DNA from: Planctomycetota bacterium
GTDB lineage: Bacteria; Planctomycetota; Brocadiia; SM23-32
Direction: 5' to 3'
Assembly (NCBI GenBank): GCA_018334735.1
Contig: JAGXLK010000105.1
Coordinates: 1-7,279 of the forward strand
Length of the DNA: 7,279 nucleotides
In this document: piece by piece, positions 1 through 5,923 of the stretch
Position numbering within the stretch: position 1 is the first letter of the stretch
Layout of the letters: the number at the start of each line of letters is the position of its first letter
Notes under the pieces: generated by a model
The model's database searches: none
Told to the model about the DNA's origin: nothing
What the model saw: only the letters and a program-made list of their open reading frames with translations
Position numbers and translations under genes: made by a program

Positions 1-16
1 GGGAGGTCTTGTTTTC

Positions 17-40
17 CCGGTGCGGGGCGCACCGGTCCTT
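17..40 (+). terminator. Possible terminator hairpin of an off-window upstream gene
   Basis: Bases 17-24 and 28-35 form a perfect 8-bp GC-rich stem with a GGG loop. It is followed by only a short pyrimidine run (TCCTTTC), not a true T-tract. It could be the end of a gene lying left of the window or simply an intergenic hairpin. Its strand is assigned only because the pyrimidine run lies on the right. Confidence 0.3.
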
Positions 41-50
41 TCGGATTGAC

Positions 51-87
51 TGTCGCCCACATCTCCGGTTGTTTTCTGATGGCGACA
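51..87. repeat. 7-bp perfect inverted repeat
   Basis: TGTCGCC at 51-57 is the exact reverse complement of GGCGACA at 81-87, with 23 nt between the arms. It may be an RNA stem-loop or a two-half-site operator, but a repeat of this size can occur by chance and nothing around it decides. Confidence 0.3.
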
Positions 88-538
88 ATAAACTTCGCAG
101 AGCCCCGCGGTTTTTTTGGGGATTTGCTATTTCAGCCCCGGTTTCTTTCGGGTCCCTCCTTTTTCCCCGCAGGCGCCATTTCAACGGCTTACGACACTTA
201 CGGGAAATTAACATTTTCTTCACAGCGTGCTGATGCCCGGGGGTTATCGTGTTGCTGAGAGCGATATTACTTTTGGCAACTTTATCAGAGTTCGGGTCTT
301 ATTCACACGTGAGGTCTGGGCATTCTTCATTCTCCAGGACACGGGGTTTTGCCGTCAGAGCCTAATCCCGCCGGGAGAATCGGAGGAAATAAGAACGAGT
401 AATAAAGCCGAAAGGCGATTGGGAATAACAATGACTTTCAGGAGGAGGAAGAAACAAGCAAAGAAACACGGATCCTTTGTTTTTAGAGCTACTTTTTTCA
501 GGAAAACGCAGAGAAACTGTTAAAGGAGAACAGTACCG
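88..538 (+). other. Gene-free region and probable 5' leader of the porin
   Basis: No open frame here has both a ribosome binding site and protein-like composition. Bases 105-180 alternate GC blocks with T-runs (T7 at 111-117), without a convincing terminator stem. The 197-250 stretch is described separately as a candidate control site. Bases 365-480 are strongly purine-rich and include a GCC-GAAA-GGC mini-hairpin near 408-417. I recognise no known riboswitch class. If transcription starts near 257, the porin mRNA would have a leader of roughly 280 nt. Confidence 0.5.
197..250 (+). promoter_or_regulatory. Candidate Pho-box array upstream of the porin
   Basis: Four hexamers start exactly 11 bp apart: CTTACG at 197, TTAACA at 208, TTCACA at 219 and CTGATG at 230. 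The middle two follow a TTNACA pattern with a 5-nt spacer, as in PhoP boxes of Bacillus. They also partly fit the 11-bp-period CTGTCAT repeats of enterobacterial PhoB boxes. A weak -10-like TATCGT (245-250, 4 of 6 matches) follows the last unit by 9 nt. A similar array precedes pstS. Period and motif are seen; binding by a PhoB/PhoP-type regulator is inferred. Confidence 0.33.
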
Positions 539-1876
539 ATGAAAGATCTTAAGATAGTGGCGATTGTGGTCTGTGCGCTTCTCTTGAATGCCGTCACAGC
601 ACAGGCTGTGCACAAAACAGGAAGCGAGCCCACCGGAGTCGAGAAGAGGGAACAGCCCCTTTTGCCGGGTTTCAACATATTCGGTGACAGCTTGCTGGGA
701 ACGGCCGGCCTGGATAAGGCTATCGAAGAAGGCGACCTTGCCGGCGAGGCCGGTGTCTATTTCGAAGGCACCGACCCGGATGACCCCGATCCCAGTGTGG
801 GGGAGGGCCAAGATGAGGATTACTTTTTCGGTACCGCTTATATCGAGATGGCTTTTGAAAGCGCCTCGATGAACGGACTCCAGTTTGGTATCGGCGCCAT
901 CGCCGTGAACGAACTGTGGTGGGATCGCGAAGAGTGGAACGGAAGCAATTTCGTCGACACCGCCGCCTTCGGCGACGATTACACCGATAACTATGACGAC
1001 GACGCTGCTTTGAACATGGCGTATCTCAAATTCACCTTCCCCAACACCAAATCGTCCGTTCTGGTGGGCCGGAAGGAATTTGAAGAATCTATCGTTATGG
1101 ACGGTGATTTCCATCAGGGAATCGAGATCGCCATTAAAGATCTCGAAATGGTCGATATCTACCTCTCCGCCGTTGAGGAATGGGCCGATGATTCCGGTGC
1201 CGATGAGATTGGCGGTGAGACGCTGATGGAAGATGGAAATTCCGATGCCGACGACTGGGGTTATTCCCTGCTCGTTGACTTCGGTGGAGATAACTTTTCG
1301 CTCAAGCCGTTCGTCCACCAGCACTCGGACGTCGTCCTCTCATATGGTGTCGAAGGCAACGCCGAATTCGATATCAATGAGAACATGTCACTTTCGATTG
1401 ATGGTGCCTGGAGTGAACACTCCGAAGATACCCCCGATTCCGTCTCTGCGACCGACGACGATTGGAATCAGTATCTGCTGGGCGGCGCGGCCCAGGTCGG
1501 CGGTTTCTCATTCGGTGGCGGTTTCTACGCCAGGAGTGACGACGCTGACAGCGCTGCGGTTGGAACGGGCATCTTCCAGGACGATTTTTCTCCGATGGAA
1601 GAGATCGAAGACTGGGCCGATACGACGATCTATTTCGTCGAGGTTGGCTACGATTTCGGTGCCATCAAGACGAATATCGTCTACGGAATCGCCGATGATG
1701 ACAAAGACGGTGCCGGCGAGACGGACAGTGATGCCGACGAGATTGATCTTGAACTGGAGGCCCAGATCACCGATCGGGTCGCCTTCGAAATCGTCTACGC
1801 GGATGTCAATTTCGATGAGACCGACGAAAACAACGATTACGGTTACTGGGAAGGTGGAGTCAGTGTCAGTTTCTAA
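539..1876 (+). CDS. Hyperacidic outer-membrane porin, Opr-like
   Basis: This is a predicted 445-residue beta-barrel porin. Residues 1-23 are a signal peptide (two lysines, hydrophobic core, AQA cleavage site), and the chain ends in SVSF, the terminal aromatic typical of outer-membrane barrels. The mature N-terminus contains LDKAIEEGDLAGEAGVYF (58-75), resembling the opening helix and first strand of Opr-type porins. AYLKF (161-165) and VGRKEF (176-181) resemble that family's strand and 'GRQ' segments. The rest alternates short amphipathic strands with Asp/Glu-rich loops. It has 60 Asp and 41 Glu against 12 Lys and 5 Arg. The start is fixed by AAAGGAG at 522-528, 10 nt upstream. Its place just before pstS and the shared upstream repeats suggest a role in phosphate-limited growth, but the charge argues against a classical anion-selective pore. 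Porin identity is fairly sure; the subfamily and substrate are not. Confidence 0.8.
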   Translation: MKDLKIVAIVVCALLLNAVTAQAVHKTGSEPTGVEKREQPLLPGFNIFGDSLLGTAGLDKAIEEGDLAGEAGVYFEGTDPDDPDPSVGEGQDEDYFFGTAYIEMAFESASMNGLQFGIGAIAVNELWWDREEWNGSNFVDTAAFGDDYTDNYDDDAALNMAYLKFTFPNTKSSVLVGRKEFEESIVMDGDFHQGIEIAIKDLEMVDIYLSAVEEWADDSGADEIGGETLMEDGNSDADDWGYSLLVDFGGDNFSLKPFVHQHSDVVLSYGVEGNAEFDINENMSLSIDGAWSEHSEDTPDSVSATDDDWNQYLLGGAAQVGGFSFGGGFYARSDDADSAAVGTGIFQDDFSPMEEIEDWADTTIYFVEVGYDFGAIKTNIVYGIADDDKDGAGETDSDADEIDLELEAQITDRVAFEIVYADVNFDETDENNDYGYWEGGVSVSF

Positions 1877-1892
1877 ACTTTAGTAGCTTCCC

Positions 1893-1921
1893 GCGCCCCG
1901 AGGGGTGCGCTTACTTCCTGT
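1893..1921 (+). terminator. Probable terminator after the porin
   Basis: Starting 17 nt after the porin stop, GCGC+CCC (1893-1899) pairs with GGG+GCGC (1903-1910), with one bulged T at 1906 and a GAG loop. The downstream sequence is T-rich but interrupted (TTACTTCCTGTTTACTT), so termination may be incomplete. It supports the porin and pstS being separate transcription units. Confidence 0.45.
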
Positions 1922-2217
1922 TTACTTACCGGAAACCAGGAGAAAGCAGGCAAAGGGATGAGACGACCGGCGATTAAACAAACGCTCATGCTGCGCTCAC
2001 ATTTCTCTAACAATTCGCTCGTAAAATTCAAAAGAGATGGAGCGATGAGACATTTGTTATTGCTGTCGTTTCTCCTGTTTCAAAAGCTTTGTCCTGGCAA
2101 TCCGTTTTTTACCGTTCCTCAAACCAGTCTCAGCCGTTTCATGAGGGCTGATTACGGGGAAAGCACCTTCGTACTCGGACAAGTTTTAACACCTTAACAA
2201 GGAGAAGGAGAGTAGCA
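1922..2217 (+). other. pstS control region and leader
   Basis: This stretch holds the candidate Pho-box/-10 promoter (1985-2027) and then about 184 nt of leader before pstS. A 79-codon frame (1958-2197) crosses it, but its start has no properly placed ribosome binding site and it would overlap the promoter. An internal ATG at 2045 opens a 50-codon frame with a hydrophobic start (MRHLLLLSFLLF) and GGAG only 2 nt upstream. I do not annotate either as a gene. No known riboswitch is recognised. Confidence 0.5.
1985..2027 (+). promoter_or_regulatory. Candidate PhoB-type promoter of pstS
   Basis: Hexamers CTCATG (1985), CTCACA (1996), CTAACA (2007) and CTCGTA (2018) start exactly 11 bp apart. The central pair reads CTCACAT-TTCT-CTAACAA. 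This keeps CT, CA and the 4-nt spacing of the E. coli Pho box (CTGTCAT-N4-CTGTCA). TAAAAT at 2022-2027 matches the sigma-70 -10 in 5 of 6 positions. It begins 9 nt after CTAACA, close to the roughly 10-nt gap of activated pho promoters that lack a -35. There is no good -35 hexamer, as expected for such promoters. Transcription would start near 2034. The regulator itself is not in the window. Confidence 0.5.
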
Positions 2218-3060
2218 ATGTTCGCAAGGATGAAAATTGTTGCAATAGCTGGGCTTATAGTTGTCATGTTGGCAGCGTTCGGTTTCACCCCGACCGCGAT
2301 GGCCAGGGAGAAAGTCGTGATGGACGGTTCAACGACCGTTTATCCGATTGCGAAAGCTTTTGCCGGTTATTATATGGCGAAGCATCCTGACGTGAAGGTC
2401 ACTGTGAGCGGGACCGGCAGTGGTAACGGCGCCAAAAGCCTTGTCCAGGGCAGTTGCGACATCGCGTGCATGTCGCGGTTTATGAAGGACAAGGAGTTCA
2501 AAATGGCGATCGATGATGGCATTCACCCGGTCTTTCATACCGTCGCGATGGATGGTATTGCCGTAGTCGTTCACCCGAGCAACCCGGTCAACGGGCTGAC
2601 GCTGGAACAGCTGCACAAAATCTACAACGGCAAAATCACGAACTGGAACGAAGTTGGTGGCCCTAACAAGGACATTGTCGTGATCAGCCGCGACAGTACC
2701 AGCGGAACCTTCGAGGTTTTTGGAGATCTGGTTCTCAAAGGTGATCGTCTCACTGGAGGGGCCGAACGAGCGGCCAGTAACGCCGAGGTCCAGCAACGCG
2801 TGAAAACCACTCAGTCCGCCATTGGTTACCTGGGACTCGGTTACATCGAAGGTGTCAAAGCCGTCGCCGTTAACGGCGTGAAACCGAACCTGAAGACTGT
2901 CGGTTCGGGACAGTACGCCATCGCGCGTCCGTTGTTCATGGTTACCAACGGATATCCTGCGCTGGGTTCGCCCGAGCAGGCCATCGTGACCATGTATCTG
3001 AAACCTTACGGGCAGGAGATGATCAAAGACATCGGTTACGTGCCCGTGACCCAGTACTAA
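2218..3060 (+). CDS. pstS: Periplasmic phosphate-binding protein PstS
   Basis: High-affinity phosphate-binding component of the Pst ABC transporter; it delivers inorganic phosphate to PstC/PstA. The protein has 280 residues, with a signal peptide at 1-29 (basic start, hydrophobic core, AMA cleavage site). There is no lipobox cysteine, so it should be soluble in the periplasm. Family motifs run in order: DGSTTVYPI (36-44), GTGSGNGAKSL (65-75), DIACMSR (81-87), DGIAVVVHPSNP (112-123), KIYNGKITNWNEVGG (134-148) and ISRDSTSGTF (156-165). The last contributes the Arg/Ser/Thr phosphate ligands in known structures. Two cysteines, C80 and C84, flank the DIA segment. The start at 2218 is set by AAGGAG at 2205-2210, 7 nt upstream; the ATG at 2230 is too far from it. 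It is shorter than E. coli PstS (346), like many non-enteric forms. A hairpin before pstC probably lets pstS be expressed above the permease genes. Confidence 0.97.
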   Translation: MFARMKIVAIAGLIVVMLAAFGFTPTAMAREKVVMDGSTTVYPIAKAFAGYYMAKHPDVKVTVSGTGSGNGAKSLVQGSCDIACMSRFMKDKEFKMAIDDGIHPVFHTVAMDGIAVVVHPSNPVNGLTLEQLHKIYNGKITNWNEVGGPNKDIVVISRDSTSGTFEVFGDLVLKGDRLTGGAERAASNAEVQQRVKTTQSAIGYLGLGYIEGVKAVAVNGVKPNLKTVGSGQYAIARPLFMVTNGYPALGSPEQAIVTMYLKPYGQEMIKDIGYVPVTQY

Positions 3061-3086
3061 GCGAGTCAGCATTCTAGGAGATCCTT

Positions 3087-3120
3087 GAGGAACCGCCCGC
3101 CTTCGCGCGGGCGGTTTCTT
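3087..3120 (+). terminator. Intergenic hairpin between pstS and pstC (partial terminator)
   Basis: AACCGCCCGC (3091-3100) pairs perfectly with GCGGGCGGTT (3107-3116) around a CTTCGC loop. The stem extends outward by four more pairs, including two G-U, into the TTTCTT tail, giving the shape of an intrinsic terminator. It begins 27 nt after the pstS stop inside an otherwise co-directional operon. The inferred role is to stop part of the transcription, or to protect the pstS 3' end, so that the binding protein is made in excess of the membrane parts. Confidence 0.75.
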
Positions 3121-3147
3121 CGGGTAATCGGAAGTATGAGGAGTCCG

Positions 3148-4287
3148 ATGAAGGAACCCCAAAGAGACGAACTTCAGCTCAGCCGAAGAGCTGAGATTGG
3201 GAATTGGATCAAGAAGACCCTGGGGCGAGGGTTTCTTCTTCTGGTTACTGTCATTTCGGCAGCCGGGATTCTGTTCATACTGGCCTTTATGTTCAAAGAT
3301 GCGTTCCCCTTTTTTCGGGAAGTGGGGCCTTTCGGTTTTTTCCACAACGACGTTTGGGATCCGACCGCTGAGGGAGCCCGGCGCAGTTTCGGAGCTCTGG
3401 GAATATTTCTCTCGACCGGTCTGGTGACTTTTGGAGCCTGTTTAGTCTGTGTACCAATGGGCATTTCGGCAGCGGTTTGCCTGAGCGACGTGGTACCATT
3501 CGGCGTTCGTCAGGTCGTCAAACCCATTATTGAATTGCTGGCGGCCATCCCCTCGGTGGCCTATGGCTTTTTCGCTCTTATCGTGTTTGCACCACTATTG
3601 CAAAATGCCGGCGGGCCGATTCTGTCGGTTGTCCTCTGGGTGGTTTCGGCTCCCACGGCGCTTCTGGGATCGATGGTGCTCAGCGAGGTGATCAGCGCTT
3701 TCTTTTCCGAGAACGCCGCCAAATTCATCCGTCCTGTCCTGTTCATCGTCATGTTTGTTGCTTGCCTGTGCGTAATATACTTCGCCGGTTCGTGGCTTTA
3801 CAATCTTAAGATTGAACAGGGAGCCAACGCTTTAAATGCTTCTCTGTTTCTGGCGCTTATGGCTTTGCCCACCGTGGTCAGTGTCTGTGAGGATGCCCTC
3901 ACGGCGGTAGGACGGGAAATCCGGGAAGGAAGTTACGCGTTGGGGGCGACCCGGGCCGAGACGATGATCAAGGTGGTGATTCCCGCCGCCAAGGGCGGGA
4001 TCTTGGCCGCGATTCTGCTGGGAGTGATGCGCGCGGTGGGAGAGACGATGGTGGTGGTGATGGCGGCCGGTAAAGCCACCCAGATACCAAAGCCCTGGTA
4101 TAACCTTTTGAGCCCCGTGCGTCCGATCACGGCCACGATCGCCATCGAGATGGGGGAAGTGGCCCGCGATACAACGCACTATCACGCGCTGTTTGCTCTG
4201 GCTTTTATTCTTCTGCTTTTCTCCTTTGCTTGCAACCTTATGAGCGAGTGGTCGGTTCGGCGAACCCGCAAGAAACTTGGAGGCTGA
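3148..4287 (+). CDS. pstC: Phosphate ABC transporter permease PstC, with extra membrane hairpin
   Basis: Inner-membrane permease half that pairs with PstA to form the phosphate channel. It has 379 residues from ATG 3148, against 319 in E. coli. TM1 is near residues 28-48. The conserved core ELLAAIPSVAYG is at 129-140, the EAA loop that docks on PstB runs from E260-G261 through G266 to I278-P279, and RAVGETM is at 295-301. Between the IPSVAYG segment and the next conserved helix (about 229-247) lie two additional hydrophobic stretches, roughly 158-182 and 196-218, absent from E. coli PstC. This suggests eight spans rather than six. The start is chosen because GAGGAG (3138-3143) precedes ATG 3148 by 4 nt. 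ATG 3136 has no properly spaced site. TTG 3085 has AGGAG 4 nt upstream, but starting there would translate the terminator hairpin. It ends 4 nt before pstA. Identity is certain; the start is less so. Confidence 0.93.
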   Translation: MKEPQRDELQLSRRAEIGNWIKKTLGRGFLLLVTVISAAGILFILAFMFKDAFPFFREVGPFGFFHNDVWDPTAEGARRSFGALGIFLSTGLVTFGACLVCVPMGISAAVCLSDVVPFGVRQVVKPIIELLAAIPSVAYGFFALIVFAPLLQNAGGPILSVVLWVVSAPTALLGSMVLSEVISAFFSENAAKFIRPVLFIVMFVACLCVIYFAGSWLYNLKIEQGANALNASLFLALMALPTVVSVCEDALTAVGREIREGSYALGATRAETMIKVVIPAAKGGILAAILLGVMRAVGETMVVVMAAGKATQIPKPWYNLLSPVRPITATIAIEMGEVARDTTHYHALFALAFILLLFSFACNLMSEWSVRRTRKKLGG

Positions 4288-4291
4288 CCAT

Positions 4292-5911
4292 ATGCGTCTT
4301 TCAACAAGAAAATTGCTTGATAAAGCCTTCGCAGGGACGGGGTTTTTCTCTTTGTTCCTGATGATAGCCGGACTGGCCGTGGTGATTATTCCGATATTTT
4401 GGCGTGGGATTCAGGCGGTCGTCTTCCGCTCTACAGTGGAGAGAAGAGAGTATTTTTGGGACTATCGCGACCGGGGCAACAAGAAGAAAATGGCCGGGGA
4501 GATAGAAAGAACCGATCGAGCGCGAGAGCCGGTCTATGAGAAGCTGGCTGAGTATGAGACACCGGCCTGGGATTATCTCACGCAGACCGTTGGGTCGAAA
4601 CAGGTTTCCGAAGAACTCCGGCGGCGGGTCCGAGAAAGGTCGATCGGTTTGGAAAAAGCTCTCACCCAGGTCCGGACCGATATCGGGTGGAGCGATCCAT
4701 CGGTCCGTGGCCAACTGAAGGATTGGGAGAAACTTTACGCGGAGTATTTCGAGATCAAAGATCGTCTGCGAAGGTTACTGGGCCCGTTTCCCTACGATGA
4801 TGTCCCTCCCCTGACCCGGTCTCAGTATGGTGTGACTCGCTGGGATAAAGCAAAGAGGTATCTGCATGATTTTCTTTATCGCAAAGATTATGTCCAGCCC
4901 GATAACAGTGAGCGGGGGGAAGGGGCCATTCACTTCGGGGAACTCGTGGAGGTGCGACGGTCCAAACGCTATCAACACAAGGGTGTAAAACTGGAGGATC
5001 TGACTGAAGAGGAGAGAGGGCAGGTAGAGCGTGACAGGGATCTGGCTTCGGTTTTCCCCTATGTGGAGGAGAATCTGGAAGAGATGCTCAATCCTCATTG
5101 GACGATTTACTGGCGTTTTTTCTTTGATAGACCTGACACGAAGAGCGGTTACTTTTTCGGTGGCATATGGCCGAGTGTGCTGGGGACGCTTTTGCTGGCG
5201 GTTGGAACGATGATCATTGCGACTCCGATGGGGGTCATCTCGGCCGTTTATCTGACACAGTACGCGGGCGAAGGTCGGTTGATCAGCCTTTTGCGGGTGT
5301 GCATCAGCACGCTGGCAGGAGTGCCCAGCGTCGTGTTTGGGCTTTTTGGACTCGCCTTTTTCATCAACTGGATGCATCTGTCGAGCAATTTGGGTTCATG
5401 GATGGTTCAACTCGGTTTAACGGAAGATGCCGGACGTGGGCGCAGTGTCCTGATCGGTTGTCTGACCCTTGCTCTTCTTGTTTTGCCGACAGTTATCCGG
5501 GCCTCTGAAGAGGCAATTCGGGCCGTTCCGAAGTCCTATAAGGAAGGTTCGTTGAGCCTTGGGGCCACCAAGTGGCAGACCATTGTGAGGGTCATTCTAC
5601 CGGCTTCGCTGCCCGGTATTATAACCAGCATAATCATCAGCATGGGCCGGGCCGCCGGGGAGACGGCCCCCATTCTTTTCACCGCAGCCGTGGCTTTCAG
5701 CGGAGGCGAATCAATCGGATTGCTCGACAGTTTGATCAGCCCAACTCCGGCCCTGCCCTATAGCATATACATGACCATTGGGGAGCCATCGGGCAGTGAA
5801 ATTCGTCACGTCCAATACGGAATGGTTTTTACTTTGATTGGTCTGGTGCTGCTTTTGAACGTTACCGCGATTATTTTGCGCGCTAAGACTTCGAAAAAAC
5901 TGCGAGGATAG
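4292..5911 (+). CDS. pstA: Phosphate ABC transporter permease PstA with large periplasmic insert
   Basis: Second permease half of the Pst channel. It has 539 residues from ATG 4292, almost twice E. coli PstA (296). TM1 is at about 17-37. Residues 46-265 are a charged, mostly helix-prone insert without cysteine or membrane spans, which the expected topology places in the periplasm. The normal permease resumes at GGIWPSVLGT (290-299), with LAGVPSVVFG at 341-350, the EAA loop EGSLSLGATKW at 418-428 leading to ILP at 435-437, and GRAAGETAP at 452-460. Long regions after TM1 are known in some PstA proteins (the DUF3333-type N-terminal region of Pseudomonas and relatives); whether this insert is homologous cannot be told by eye. 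The start at 4292 has GGAGG (4279-4283) 8 nt upstream, overlapping the end of pstC. TTG 4277 would put the start inside that site. Confidence 0.95.
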   Translation: MRLSTRKLLDKAFAGTGFFSLFLMIAGLAVVIIPIFWRGIQAVVFRSTVERREYFWDYRDRGNKKKMAGEIERTDRAREPVYEKLAEYETPAWDYLTQTVGSKQVSEELRRRVRERSIGLEKALTQVRTDIGWSDPSVRGQLKDWEKLYAEYFEIKDRLRRLLGPFPYDDVPPLTRSQYGVTRWDKAKRYLHDFLYRKDYVQPDNSERGEGAIHFGELVEVRRSKRYQHKGVKLEDLTEEERGQVERDRDLASVFPYVEENLEEMLNPHWTIYWRFFFDRPDTKSGYFFGGIWPSVLGTLLLAVGTMIIATPMGVISAVYLTQYAGEGRLISLLRVCISTLAGVPSVVFGLFGLAFFINWMHLSSNLGSWMVQLGLTEDAGRGRSVLIGCLTLALLVLPTVIRASEEAIRAVPKSYKEGSLSLGATKWQTIVRVILPASLPGIITSIIISMGRAAGETAPILFTAAVAFSGGESIGLLDSLISPTPALPYSIYMTIGEPSGSEIRHVQYGMVFTLIGLVLLLNVTAIILRAKTSKKLRG

Positions 5912-5923
5912 GAGAGACGGCAG

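Noticed and set aside
96..117. GC block followed by T7, looking like a terminator
   Set aside because: The only stem available is CGC/GCG (3 bp plus one wobble), too weak for an intrinsic terminator.
273..302. TTGGCA with an 18-nt gap to TCTTAT as a sigma-70 promoter for the porin
   Set aside because: Each hexamer matches poorly enough for chance in a 300-nt search, and there is no supporting context.
365..440. Possible c-di-GMP-type or other riboswitch in the porin leader
   Set aside because: Only a 3-bp GAAA mini-hairpin and a short TCCC/GGGA stem are visible, with none of the conserved core of a known class.
227..523. 98-codon frame just upstream of the porin
   Set aside because: It has a GTG start without a ribosome binding site and no protein-like features. 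The Arg/Lys-rich tail reflects the purine-rich leader DNA.
362..1324. 320-codon open frame on the minus strand across the porin
   Set aside because: It is antisense to a porin with a signal peptide, good ribosome binding site and barrel-like C-terminus, and its translation shows no recognisable domain. It is a codon-bias shadow.
1233..1883. 216-codon plus-strand frame inside the porin
   Set aside because: It is a +2 shadow frame, Ser/Arg/Pro/Thr-rich from the GAY/GAR-rich porin codons, with no independent start signal.
1958..2197. 79-codon frame before pstS
   Set aside because: The only AGGAG is 15 nt upstream of its start, and the frame overlaps the candidate Pho promoter. No recognisable domain.
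2329..3345. 338-codon open frame on the minus strand across pstS and the start of pstC
   Set aside because: PstS and PstC are unmistakable on the opposite strand, and this frame crosses the intergenic hairpin. It is not a gene.
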